Source: a virus
DNA: 36,678 nucleotides
Reading direction: 5' to 3' (one strand)
Virus record (IMG/VR): IMGVR_UViG_3300047276_000087
Span: 1 to 36,678 of that record
Shown here: positions 5,678 to 12,324 of the stretch, one piece after another
Numbering within the stretch: the stretch's first letter is position 1
Layout of the letters: every line of letters starts with the position of its first letter
Made by a program: the position numbers and the translations under genes
The notes under the pieces: model-generated
The model's database searches: none
What the model was told of the DNA's origin: nothing
Seen by the model: only the letters and a program-made list of their open reading frames with translations

Positions 5678-6297
5678 GCCGCCTCCATCAGTTGGGTTTT
5701 GCGTGCGTCTTTGGCCGCTTCCAGTTGGCGCATGACTTCTTGGTTGCCTTTGGCCATTTTGACTACACCGAAGTAGACGTTCTTTAGGTCTTCCAGTGAT
5801 GCCGCTTGCGTAATGGCGTTCAGCATCGGCTCTGTGTCGATTGGCTCAGGCTCAACCTCTGGCAGGTCCTCTCCGCTGTATATGTACAGTCCCAGTCCGA
5901 ACATGGCCAAGTTTTTGACCAGGCATCGCATCAGGGTTTTGTTTATATCAAACATGGAATAAGCATCGACTGTCTTTTCCACCTGTTGCTTGGTTTTCCA
6001 ATCCCGCACGCTGTAGGCGTAAGGTTCGTTTTTCATGGCTTTGTTTTTGCCATCCATTACCGGCAACCACATTTCATGTGTTTCACCGTTGGCTGTTACT
6101 TTGGTGTAGACCATCGCGCCGGCAGATGACTCAAAGTAGGGCAGTCCTGCGGGGCTTTTCAGAATCTCGTATGTTGCGTCAGGGCAGGCTTGTTTGAATG
6201 TGTCCCATGCCCACGCCCATGATAAGTATGTCAACCCTTCTTTTTTTTCTGTGTGTTCATTGACATTGATTGCGCGGATTTCGTTGAATGTTTTCAT
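5674..6297 (-). CDS. Sak3-type single-strand annealing protein (DUF1071)
   Basis: 207 aa. Residues 20-145 show the DUF1071/Sak3 signature: LTYLSWAWAWDTFKQ, a conserved THEMWLPVMDGKNKAMK, and SMFDINKTLMRCLVKNLAMFGLGLYIYSGEDLPE. These proteins anneal complementary single strands and act with a 5' exonuclease (the YqaJ gene downstream) and SSB, both in this operon. The C-terminal 50 residues form a charged helical tail. The start overlaps the preceding stop (ATGA). Confidence 0.88.
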   Translation of the reverse strand: MKTFNEIRAINVNEHTEKKEGLTYLSWAWAWDTFKQACPDATYEILKSPAGLPYFESSAGAMVYTKVTANGETHEMWLPVMDGKNKAMKNEPYAYSVRDWKTKQQVEKTVDAYSMFDINKTLMRCLVKNLAMFGLGLYIYSGEDLPEVEPEPIDTEPMLNAITQAASLEDLKNVYFGVVKMAKGNQEVMRQLEAAKDARKTQLMEAA

Positions 6298-6590
6298 GAT
6301 TGACCCATTTCCTCTTTTGCAAGTTGTTTTGCTATGTCTGTGCAGTAATCTAAAACTGCCGCCATGATGACTAGTCCAATCGCCTGCGCGTCTTCTTTTG
6401 CGACGGCTTCAGCCAGTTCTTTTTTCCACGGTTCAAGGTCTACGTCAAATAGCGCATCCAAGAAGGTTTCGTAGTTGGTGGGGTTCCAATCAGTTTGCAG
6501 ATGGCGTTCTGTGCGCATCTCGAATTCATGGTCGAACTCGTCTGATTCGTGTTTGCGGCTGTCTAGCCATTGGTCATATACTCTACTCAT
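6294..6590 (-). CDS. Hypothetical acidic helical protein, first gene of the left early operon
   Basis: 98 aa from the ATG at 6590, chosen because AAGGGAG stands 6 bases upstream; the longer reading to 6710 would run through the divergent promoter region. The protein is acidic and helical (ESDEFDHEFEMRTERHLQ, then LDALFDVDLEPWKKELAEAVAKED) and ends with an apparently amphipathic helix. I do not recognise the family. It is coupled to the annealing protein gene and may accompany it. Confidence 0.6.
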   Translation of the reverse strand: MSRVYDQWLDSRKHESDEFDHEFEMRTERHLQTDWNPTNYETFLDALFDVDLEPWKKELAEAVAKEDAQAIGLVIMAAVLDYCTDIAKQLAKEEMGQS

Positions 6591-6612
6591 ACTTACTCCC
6601 TTTTTTGAACAT

Positions 6613-6639
6613 AGCACCGATTGTGCTGAATGTATTATA
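6613..6639. promoter_or_regulatory. Divergent control region: shared -10 and palindromic operator candidate
   Basis: The 67 bp between the divergent starts (6590 minus, 6658 plus) hold a near-symmetric GTATTATAC that reads TATAAT on the minus strand (6639-6634) and TATTAT on the plus strand. Only weak -35 elements are seen on either side. At 6613-6627 an inverted repeat AGCAC-CGATT-GTGCT covers the expected minus-strand start site, a classic place for a repressor. It could instead be a leader hairpin. Confidence 0.45.
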
Positions 6640-6657
6640 CACATTTCAAGGCAAAGT

Positions 6658-7023
6658 ATGATAGAAAATAAAATAAATTTAACGGTCCCCTTTCCCCCTA
6701 GCGTTAACACTTATTGGGGGTTTCGGGGGTCGCGCCGGTTCCTGACTTCTCGGGCTACCGTGTTCAAGGGCATCGTGGCGGCTGAATTTGCCCGTTGTGG
6801 CCATGACGGGCTTGGTGAGTCGCGCCTGGCTGTGACAATCAAACTGTACCCGCCTGACCGCAGGGTCCGAGACATTGACAATGTGGTCAAGTCCACCCTT
6901 GATGCCCTGTGCCAAGCCGGTGTTTTTGCCGATGATGGGCAGATTGATATGCTTCATGTCACCCGTGAAAATGTCGTCAAGTGGGGTGCGGCTGAAATAT
7001 TTATCGAATCGCTTGGCAAATAA
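6658..7023 (+). CDS. rusA: RusA-like Holliday junction resolvase
   Basis: 121 aa from the ATG at 6658 (AAGG seven bases upstream). VPFPPSVNTYW at residues 10-20 and the active-site region VRDIDNVVKSTLDAL carry Asp72, Asp74 and Lys78, with Asp93 in ADDGQID; these match the catalytic Asp70, Asp72, Asp91 and Lys76 of E. coli RusA. The dimeric enzyme cuts four-way junctions made by recombination and replication. It is the first gene of the plus-strand operon, divergent from the annealing/exonuclease operon. An in-frame extension back to 6475 overlaps the divergent gene and is rejected. Confidence 0.9.
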   Translation: MIENKINLTVPFPPSVNTYWGFRGSRRFLTSRATVFKGIVAAEFARCGHDGLGESRLAVTIKLYPPDRRVRDIDNVVKSTLDALCQAGVFADDGQIDMLHVTRENVVKWGAAEIFIESLGK

Positions 7024-7138
7024 TACATTTATGCTGTAGACTTGCAAAAACACGGCTAGGGTAGCCCCCGAAAAGACGATTCGTTACCGTCCTGCCATAT
7101 GTGTTTCAGTAACGGCAACCGATAACGTAAGGTTAAAT
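7024..7138 (+). promoter_or_regulatory. 115-bp intergenic region with hairpin and two inverted GTAACG hexamers
   Basis: No gene is seen here. It holds a short perfect hairpin GGCTA-GGG-TAGCC (7054-7066) without a T-run, and the hexamer CGTTAC at 7082-7087 facing GTAACG at 7109-7114. The same hexamer is concentrated in the downstream initiator gene. It may be a regulatory or initiator-binding site. Confidence 0.35.
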
Positions 7139-7363
7139 ATGGCTACTCTTAGTCTCAAAAAGGCAAAACAACTTGCCGTTGAAAAACCCACTGAAGATTT
7201 AATTGGCAAATATGCCGTCATGCGTCAGGCTAGGAATGTCCGAAGCATGAGATTTACCGTATGTCACGACAAAATTGATATTGCTTTTAAAGAAGCATAT
7301 CGTTTAAGTCAGGCCAATCCGACCGAAAGATTTTTGGTTATTTCAATTTTAGGCGAGGCTTGA
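7139..7363 (+). CDS. Hypothetical small basic protein
   Basis: 74 aa, ATG at 7139 with AAGG six bases upstream. N-terminal basic helix (LSLKKAKQLAVEK), then MRQARNVRSMRFTVCHDKID and a C-terminal helix-strand. The family is unknown to me. It ends 1 bp before the initiator gene, so it may be a replication accessory protein; that is inference from position only. Confidence 0.6.
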   Translation: MATLSLKKAKQLAVEKPTEDLIGKYAVMRQARNVRSMRFTVCHDKIDIAFKEAYRLSQANPTERFLVISILGEA

Positions 7364-7364
7364 T

Positions 7365-8150
7365 ATGGCTGGCGATTGGATAAAACTTCAAAAAGATACG
7401 CCAGACAAACCGGAAGTGCTTGCGATTGCATCTAGGATGGACTTAGACCCTGACGCGGTTGTTGGAAAACTTGTAAGAATTTGGTCTTGGTTTGATACGC
7501 ATACAGTTGACGGTAACGCCTTGAGCGTTACTTTTTCGTTACTAGACCGTTTGGCTGGCGTTACAGGTTTTGCAGAACAAATGACTTTTGTTGGTTGGCT
7601 TAATCAAGATGGGCATGTACTTACCCTGCCAAACTTTGAATATCACAATGGTGAAACCGCAAAAAAGCGTGCTTTGGGTAAAAACAGGCAAAACAAACAC
7701 AGGAGTAATGATGAAAGTAACGCAAATAGTAACGCATCAAGCGTGACAAAAGCGTTACCAGAGAAGAGAAGAGAAGAGAAGAGAAGAATTGAAGATAAAG
7801 AGAAGGCAACTGGCGTTGCTTGTCCTGATTTTGTTGACCATCAAGTTTGGGCTGATTTCCTGTCAATCAGAAAAGCAAAGAAGGCGCCCATGACCGAGAC
7901 TGCTTTAAAGGGCATCGAGCGTGAAGCCAAGAAAGCCGGTTGGTCTTTGGAGAAGGCTATCTCTGAATGCGTGACCAGGGGTTGGCAGTCGTTTAAGGCT
8001 GACTGGGTTAAGGAGAAGATGTCTGTGTCTGAACAACGACAGAAAACCATGCACGATTTGACTCGCGGCATGGCAACCCCTAAAACACCGTTCTGGGCTA
8101 AACCTGATACCTTGGAGGCTGACCATGTGGAAAGCAAGCGACTTTTGTGA
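7365..8150 (+). CDS. Phage replication initiator (lambda O-like organisation)
   Basis: 261 aa. Residues 1-90 resemble the winged-helix N-terminal domain of phage replication proteins (GDWIKLQKDTPDKPEVLAIA, VVGKLVRIWSWFDTHT, LDRLAGVTGFAEQM, VGWL, LTLPNFEYHNG). A low-complexity basic linker follows (SNANSNASSVTKALPEKRRE, about 115-140), then a C-terminal domain (VWADFLSIRKAKKAPMTETA, WSLEKAISECVTRGWQSFKADW) typical of such initiators. It would bind the origin and recruit the helicase with the P-like protein downstream. The linker-coding DNA contains repeats that may be the origin itself. The end overlaps the next gene by 26 bp. Confidence 0.8.
   Translation: MAGDWIKLQKDTPDKPEVLAIASRMDLDPDAVVGKLVRIWSWFDTHTVDGNALSVTFSLLDRLAGVTGFAEQMTFVGWLNQDGHVLTLPNFEYHNGETAKKRALGKNRQNKHRSNDESNANSNASSVTKALPEKRREEKRRIEDKEKATGVACPDFVDHQVWADFLSIRKAKKAPMTETALKGIEREAKKAGWSLEKAISECVTRGWQSFKADWVKEKMSVSEQRQKTMHDLTRGMATPKTPFWAKPDTLEADHVESKRLL
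7513..7795 (+). repeat. GTAACG/CGTTAC repeat cluster and purine tract (candidate origin)
   Basis: Seven copies of one hexamer in either orientation lie within 250 bp of the initiator gene: 7513, 7526, 7537, 7559, 7717, 7729 and 7753. They are followed at about 7761-7788 by an almost pure GAGAA purine repeat. Outliers occur at 7082, 7109 and 8402. Iterons followed by a purine/AT-rich tract inside the O-like gene is the lambda ori arrangement. Part of the pattern could reflect the codons for Val-Thr and Ser-Asn repeats. Confidence 0.45.
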
Positions 8151-8514
8151 TGCCGACTCAGGCTTTGATTACATCTTTGGGGTCATGAACGCGATATACG
8201 GTTCTCGGTTTGTCAGTCATTGGCAGGACATTGACCCTGCTCTTGTCAGACAAATTTGGAAAGAGCAGTTAGGCGTGTTCCTGACCTATAAGCCAAGCCT
8301 TGACCATGCCATCAAGCATTTGGATGCGGACTTCCCGCCCAGTGCCATCAAGTTTAGGCAGTATTGCAATGCCGGTCCTCAAATCCCTGTAAAACCATTA
8401 CCGTTACTTGAAAGGAAGCCCACCCTGCATGAGCAGATGCAGACCACCAAGGCCAAGGCCGAAGCCCTGGCTCGACTTGCTGAACTTAAATCTCAATACT
8501 CAAGGAAATCATGA
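8125..8514 (+). CDS. Helicase loader-like protein (lambda P-like)
   Basis: 129 aa. GFDYIFGVMNAIYGSRFVSH, PALVRQIWKEQLGVFL, IKHLDADFPPSAIKFRQYC at about 65-85 match the pattern of phage replication protein P relatives (a short FPPS.xxF motif after helical repeats). It would deliver host DnaB helicase to the initiator at the origin. The C-terminus is a Lys/Ala-rich helix. Position directly after the O-like gene, with a 26-bp overlap, supports the role. Confidence 0.7.
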   Translation: MWKASDFCDADSGFDYIFGVMNAIYGSRFVSHWQDIDPALVRQIWKEQLGVFLTYKPSLDHAIKHLDADFPPSAIKFRQYCNAGPQIPVKPLPLLERKPTLHEQMQTTKAKAEALARLAELKSQYSRKS

Positions 8515-8726
8515 TGAAACAATCATTCAAACTTTCATACTGCGACTACATTGCAAATATCATTCAAAAATCCCTCATGCAATTTGACCAAGAGAACCTG
8601 CTTGACAAGATTGGCCGCATCCGGCTTGACCTTGACCTTGACGGCGTGTTTCAGACCACCGTCAAGACAATCGACATTGTTGATATGCAGGGTAAAGCAT
8701 ATCGTGTGACCGTTCAGGAGTTGTGA
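8511..8726 (+). CDS. Hypothetical small protein
   Basis: 71 aa beginning ATG ATG at 8511/8514; AAGGAA lies just upstream, and the first ATG overlaps the previous stop. Helical N-terminus (YCDYIANIIQKSLMQFDQEN) followed by a strand-rich C-terminus (GRIRLDLDLDGVFQTTVKTI). I do not recognise the family. Confidence 0.55.
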   Translation: MMKQSFKLSYCDYIANIIQKSLMQFDQENLLDKIGRIRLDLDLDGVFQTTVKTIDIVDMQGKAYRVTVQEL

Positions 8727-8917
8727 TGTTTGACCCAATCAGTCTAGGACAATCCACCCCTGTTCACCAACTTAAATTCTGCAATGGCTGTGACTGCGAG
8801 AAACCACCCGAGGGCGGCATCCAAGTCAACGCCAAGTGGTTGTGTCAGATTTGTTGGAATCGCAAAATTAGCGGTCGCAATCTTAAACAAAATCGCGTAA
8901 ATAGGACTGCCAAATGA
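8726..8917 (+). CDS. Small Cys-rich, zinc-finger-like protein
   Basis: 63 aa from the ATG at 8726, in a TGATG overlap with the upstream stop. CNGCDCEKPPEGG and WLCQICWNRK give two CxxC pairs, a likely zinc ribbon, followed by a basic tail (GRNLKQNRVNR) suitable for nucleic-acid binding. Function unknown. Confidence 0.6.
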   Translation: MFDPISLGQSTPVHQLKFCNGCDCEKPPEGGIQVNAKWLCQICWNRKISGRNLKQNRVNRTAK

Positions 8918-9249
8918 CAGAACAAGACATTAGCCCTTTTAAGGCTCTTGATTTCATACGCGACAACGCCGCTGAATACGCGCAGGCCAAGGCCAACGTG
9001 GTCTATATGACCGAGTATCGCAAGACCGTTAAGGCCATGCTTATGGCATCGTCTAGTGAAAAAACGGAATCGGCCAAGGAAACCTATGCGTACTCACATC
9101 CTGACTACAAAGCCCATCTGAAGGCCCTAGAAGCCGCTGTATGCGAGTCTGAGAGGCTTAGATGGCTCATGGTAGGGGCAGAGGCAAAAATCTCTGTGTG
9201 GCGCAGTTTAGAGTCATCCAATCGTGCAGAAGGAAGGTCGACATCATGA
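8914..9249 (+). CDS. Conserved phage protein of unknown function
   Basis: 111 aa, mostly helical: ALDFIRDNAAEYAQAKANVV, YRKTVKAMLMASSSEKTESA, YAYSHPDYKAHLKALEAAV, LRWLMVGAEAKISVWRSLES. I recognise this as a recurrent phage early-region family (the SAKE-YAYSHPDY segment is characteristic) with no known role. Starts by a 4-base overlap with the gene before. Confidence 0.65.
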   Translation: MTEQDISPFKALDFIRDNAAEYAQAKANVVYMTEYRKTVKAMLMASSSEKTESAKETYAYSHPDYKAHLKALEAAVCESERLRWLMVGAEAKISVWRSLESSNRAEGRSTS

Positions 9250-9413
9250 AATATTTTGGAAATACACCGCCATCTAAGGAAACAGTTTTAAAAATGGCCA
9301 ACTTGTATCACGATGCTTGGATAGGCCGTGACCAGTCTTTGATGTGGTATTACTTGCTTGCTTGGGCAAATTATAAGGATTGGGTCAAATACGAGTGGAG
9401 TGCCAAAGAATGA
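9246..9413 (+). CDS. Hypothetical small protein (55 aa)
   Basis: ATG at 9246 with AAGGAAGG upstream and an ATGA overlap with the previous stop. The sequence is aromatic-rich (LYHDAWIGRDQSLMWYYLLA, KDWVKYEW). A longer reading to 9162 is a shadow of the previous gene. No family recognised. Confidence 0.55.
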   Translation: MKYFGNTPPSKETVLKMANLYHDAWIGRDQSLMWYYLLAWANYKDWVKYEWSAKE

Positions 9414-9505
9414 ACTGGCCTTTTCCACCCTTTCCTAATCCCAAAGATAGGGGCAATCGGCGCCCTAAATTTAATCCTGACAATTTTGAGGAGTCTCCAC
9501 TATGA
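9410..9505 (+). CDS. Proline-rich micro-protein (31 aa)
   Basis: Encodes MNWPFPPFPNPKDRGNRRPK and ends PDNFEESPL. Both ends overlap neighbouring genes by 4 bases (ATGA), and the product has a non-random Pro/aromatic N-terminus followed by a basic and then acidic segment. No domain is recognised. Translation is plausible but unproven. Confidence 0.5.
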   Translation: MNWPFPPFPNPKDRGNRRPKFNPDNFEESPL

Positions 9506-9870
9506 CCAAAGACGAAGCATTACGCCTTGCATTGGAGGCGTTGGAAGTAAACGACCTTCCATTGGACGAAAAAACTGTTTCTGAATGGGAATTAAAAACA
9601 GACGCCGCCATCACCGCCATTAAAGCCGCACTAGAAGCGAAGGATGAGCCTGTGGCAGAAGTAACAAGCGAAACAGGTGCAGAAATCACAATGTCTTGGT
9701 GGCATGAACCTGCTTTGCCAATTGGCACAAAACTCTACACCACTCCACCACAGCGCACATGGGTAGGGCTGACGGATGAGGATTACATAAAGGCTCTTGA
9801 GTTGTGTGACTTTGACAAGGATGCGGCTTTTGAGTTTTTTGAAACCAAACTCAAGGAAAAGAACACATGA
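9502..9870 (+). CDS. Conserved phage protein (DEALRLALEALE family)
   Basis: 122 aa. The pattern is N-terminal helix MTKDEALRLALEALE, then AAITAIKAALEAKDEPVAEV, a linker, then LPIGTKLYTTPPQRTWVGL and an acidic helical end. This modular family recurs in phages of Betaproteobacteria and varies in the middle; the role is unknown. GAGGAG about 8 bases before the ATG gives a good ribosome binding site. Confidence 0.65.
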   Translation: MTKDEALRLALEALEVNDLPLDEKTVSEWELKTDAAITAIKAALEAKDEPVAEVTSETGAEITMSWWHEPALPIGTKLYTTPPQRTWVGLTDEDYIKALELCDFDKDAAFEFFETKLKEKNT

Positions 9871-10064
9871 CTAAAGCAACATTTCTTAGTTCATACGAAA
9901 CTTGGGTAGTAACTTGCCCAAAACATGGAGAGCATAACCATGTAATTTCAAGCACTGTAAAAGGATATGAAGGTCAATGGTGTCAATTATGTTGGCTTGA
10001 AATGCTTGGCAAACCATTGCCAGCAGTGTTTAAGCGTGTGCCTTATGAAGAGAAAAACACATGA
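9867..10064 (+). CDS. Small zinc-binding-like protein
   Basis: 65 aa. CPKHGEHNH and WCQLCWLEMLG supply Cys/His pairs arranged like a zinc ribbon. Start and stop are both coupled to neighbours by ATGA overlaps. Function unknown. Confidence 0.55.
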   Translation: MTKATFLSSYETWVVTCPKHGEHNHVISSTVKGYEGQWCQLCWLEMLGKPLPAVFKRVPYEEKNT

Positions 10065-10294
10065 ACATTTTTGTTTATACAAAAAAAGCCTGCTCCAACT
10101 GCGTGGCGGCCAAGCAATTGCTTAAGTCTAAAAATCTGCCATTTATCGAGCAGAGCATGGATGACACAGAAGTGCGCCGCGCCTTTGAGTTTGCTTATCC
10201 AAATGTGCGGGGCCTGCCTCAGATTTTTATTGATGACCAACGTGTCGGAGGTCTTACCGGCCTGCAAGCGGCACTCAAGCAGTTAAATGTATGA
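10061..10294 (+). CDS. Glutaredoxin
   Basis: 77 aa, a full thioredoxin-fold mini-protein: MNIFVYTKKACSNC with the active-site pair Cys11/Cys14, the cis-proline loop GLPQIFID around Pro53, and the GG motif (RVGGLTGLQ) that binds glutathione. Phage glutaredoxins usually supply electrons to ribonucleotide reductase or modulate host redox; no reductase gene is present here, so it would serve the host enzyme. Confidence 0.88.
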   Translation: MNIFVYTKKACSNCVAAKQLLKSKNLPFIEQSMDDTEVRRAFEFAYPNVRGLPQIFIDDQRVGGLTGLQAALKQLNV

Positions 10295-10746
10295 GAAAAC
10301 AAACCAGACGCAAGATTTGGAAATTGATTAATCCCATCAACCATGCAATCCTGGGCGCCGGCATCACGCAGGACCATTTGCTTGACAAACTCAGACTGAC
10401 TGAACTTGCCGCTTTGGATGCCATGACCAAGGGTTTGGGTACGGTTCAAGACTGGCAGGAATTGGTCGACATGATGAACATATCTGAGTGCATGGCCATG
10501 GAGGGCATCGGGCCGGAAGTCCTACCCCACTGCAAACAGGCACAGAACGCACTAGAACGGGCGGCATTGCGTTATCAGGAGACTTACCGAATGGGACTAT
10601 GCGGAGAAGGAATTAAAGCCTTGCGCGAGGTTTTTGAGTACCACGACTTACAGCGCAAAAGCATCCCGCGAAGCACATACGAAAAAATGATTATTAAAAC
10701 CAAACAGCGCATTCAAAGTCGCGCCAAGGAAGTTGTTGTTTTATGA
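10291..10746 (+). CDS. Conserved phage protein of unknown function
   Basis: 151 aa. It begins with a basic stretch (RKQTRRKIWKLINPINHAIL) and has LDKLRLTELAALDAMTKG, MEGIGPEVLPHCKQAQ, ALRYQETYRMGLCGEGIKAL and EYHDLQRKSIPRSTYEKMI. I know this family from many betaproteobacterial and gammaproteobacterial phages next to replication genes, without assigned role. All-helical; a DNA-binding role is possible. Confidence 0.65.
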   Translation: MRKQTRRKIWKLINPINHAILGAGITQDHLLDKLRLTELAALDAMTKGLGTVQDWQELVDMMNISECMAMEGIGPEVLPHCKQAQNALERAALRYQETYRMGLCGEGIKALREVFEYHDLQRKSIPRSTYEKMIIKTKQRIQSRAKEVVVL

Positions 10747-11258
10747 CCGACCATAACAAACGGTATTTGCGGTTAAGCCTAACGGTCACCGAACTGGATA
10801 TTTGCATGTACATCGGCAAGATGCGGTACACCATCACCAGTCAGCACCGCCCAGAAGGTAAGCAAGATTTAAGTCAAAACGGCTTGCAGATGTGTATTGA
10901 CGGCGTTATCACCGAGTATGCTGTGGCCAAGACGCTTAACCTTAACTTTGACTTTAACTGCGATTTCCGCAAGTTTGGGGCTGATTTGGTCACATCAGAC
11001 GGACGCACCATTGATGTCAAAAGCACCTACACGGCAGGAGGTCCGCTTAACGCTGTGAAGTGGTCTGTCGAAAAGCCATGCGACGTTTTTGTCTTGACCG
11101 AAATTCATCCATCTCACGTTCGGATTGTCGGATGGATTGGGCGAGGCAAGTTTCTGCGACCTGAGAATTTGAAGGACGTTGGTCGCGGGGAGTTTTATTC
11201 GGTTCCACAGACTTATCTGAACGCATTTGATGAAAAATACTACAAAGAAGCATTATGA
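10743..11258 (+). CDS. Putative PD-(D/E)XK nuclease-fold protein
   Basis: 171 aa. The middle has the order expected of this fold: a helix with Glu58 (GVITEYAVAKTL), then GADLV with Asp81, then TIDVKST with Asp91 and Lys93. The C-terminus is strand-rich (VFVLTEIHPSHVRIVGWIGR). This is consistent with a small phage nuclease acting on replication or packaging intermediates. The assignment rests on motif spacing only. Confidence 0.55.
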   Translation: MTDHNKRYLRLSLTVTELDICMYIGKMRYTITSQHRPEGKQDLSQNGLQMCIDGVITEYAVAKTLNLNFDFNCDFRKFGADLVTSDGRTIDVKSTYTAGGPLNAVKWSVEKPCDVFVLTEIHPSHVRIVGWIGRGKFLRPENLKDVGRGEFYSVPQTYLNAFDEKYYKEAL

Positions 11259-11508
11259 CCAAGTTGCCCGTATTGGCTGTATTTTGTGTCACTACCTCGA
11301 CCTTGGTCAATCCCCATGCGAGATCCACCATATCCGAAGGTTTGGAGGACGGCGAGACAATGCCCCAGTCATTGGTTTATGCCCAGAACATCATCGCGGT
11401 AACACGGGCGTCCATGGGCTTGGCCACAAAGGATTTGAGAAGCACTACGGCATCAGTGAGCATGAGTTGCTCGACTTGACCACCGAAGCCCTTACGCGAA
11501 TATCCTAG
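11230..11508 (+). CDS. Ref-like HNH nuclease (RecA-dependent nuclease family)
   Basis: 92 aa from the ATG at 11230. Cys17/Cys20 (GCILC), CEIHHIRR with His33/His34, LCPEHHRGNTG with Cys51 and His54/55, and VHGLGHKGFEKHYG reproduce the zinc-HNH layout of the P1 Ref family, in which nicking at D-loops depends on RecA. It overlaps the PD-(D/E)XK-like gene by 29 bp and, at its 3' end, the convergent endolysin gene by 17 bp. Confidence 0.75.
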   Translation: MKNTTKKHYDQVARIGCILCHYLDLGQSPCEIHHIRRFGGRRDNAPVIGLCPEHHRGNTGVHGLGHKGFEKHYGISEHELLDLTTEALTRIS

Positions 11509-11920
11509 TGCCTTGCTTATCAATAATCAAAGCCTGCTTGCGAGGCGCACGTGCCGGCTCATTCGGTACGCTGATGTGAGTCCACCTATCGAATTCGCGA
11601 ATCACTTGGTCGTAAGGTAAATCCGAAGCAATTACAGCACGCACCACCTCGTCAGGACTCATACCGGGGACGCGAATATCAGCCGCACAACCGACCCGGT
11701 GCTGAGAGGTGTCCTTACTCCCCACGGCATCGTTTACCGCCTTAGAACGGAACGCAGAGTTGACCATAATCGGCTTGCCGCCAAGAACGGTTTTGAGGCT
11801 TTCCAAGAATTCAGCCAGTCTTTGAATATTTGCTTTTTCACTTTCATTTGGAATGTTCTCCAGTTCCCGATGGTCCGTGTGCGTTAATTCTTCGAGAGTG
11901 AAATGCTCAGTCAGATTCAT
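11492..11920 (-). CDS. Endolysin: M15-type peptidase
   Basis: 142 aa. FTLEELTHTDHRE at the N-terminus, MVNSAFRSKAVNDAVG, then the zinc site SQHRVGCAADI (His74, Asp81) and WTHISV (His115). Family M15 enzymes cut peptide cross-links in peptidoglycan. It is the last gene of the late operon and lies directly after the holin gene with an ATGA overlap, a standard lysis pair. No signal peptide, so it needs the holin for export. Confidence 0.88.
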   Translation of the reverse strand: MNLTEHFTLEELTHTDHRELENIPNESEKANIQRLAEFLESLKTVLGGKPIMVNSAFRSKAVNDAVGSKDTSQHRVGCAADIRVPGMSPDEVVRAVIASDLPYDQVIREFDRWTHISVPNEPARAPRKQALIIDKQGTRIFA

Positions 11921-12324
11921 TTTTTAACCCTTTCCGCAATTTTTTCCATAGTCCTGCCGCCAAAGTAAAACGACATTACCAACATGCCCCATTGACCCAA
12001 CAGTTCGACATACGCACCACGAGTCTCGTATTCAAACATCGAAGCAATAGCAAACCCAGAATACGCCACCAAAAGGAATATGAGCGTCATAGGGCGAATG
12101 TTTTTAGACAACCAAGAGTCAGATGCCATATCGGCCTGAACTCGTGCTGTCAGATTGTTTTGCTCAGTCTCATACAGTTTTGTTTCGTTAGCCAACTTTG
12201 CCAGTTCGCCATCCTGAGCCATTTTCGCCAGTTCAAACTGCGCTTTCGCCTTCGCTTCTGGGTCCGGAATTAACTTGTCGATCAGTTTCCCGCCTATATT
12301 CAAAATCGCATCTAATCCCATCAT
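11917..12324 (-). CDS. Holin, 3TM family
   Basis: 135 aa from the ATG at 12324; AAAGGGG precedes it by 7 bases. The N-terminal half is an amphipathic, charged helix (AKAKAQFELAKMAQDGELAK), followed by the conserved SWLSKNIRPMTLIFLLVAYS and a second hydrophobic segment (LLGQWGMLVMSFYFGGRTME) typical of the GTA/3TM holin superfamily. It forms inner-membrane lesions that release the endolysin encoded next. Confidence 0.82.
   Translation of the reverse strand: MMGLDAILNIGGKLIDKLIPDPEAKAKAQFELAKMAQDGELAKLANETKLYETEQNNLTARVQADMASDSWLSKNIRPMTLIFLLVAYSGFAIASMFEYETRGAYVELLGQWGMLVMSFYFGGRTMEKIAERVKK

Noticed and set aside
6475-6657. N-terminal extension of the RusA gene
   Set aside because: The extra 61 codons are antisense to the divergent gene at 6294-6590 and cross its promoter; RusA homology and a ribosome binding site fit the ATG at 6658.
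9471-9728. 85-codon minus-strand ORF opposite the DEALRLALEALE gene
   Set aside because: Antisense, Ser/Ala-rich, no motif.
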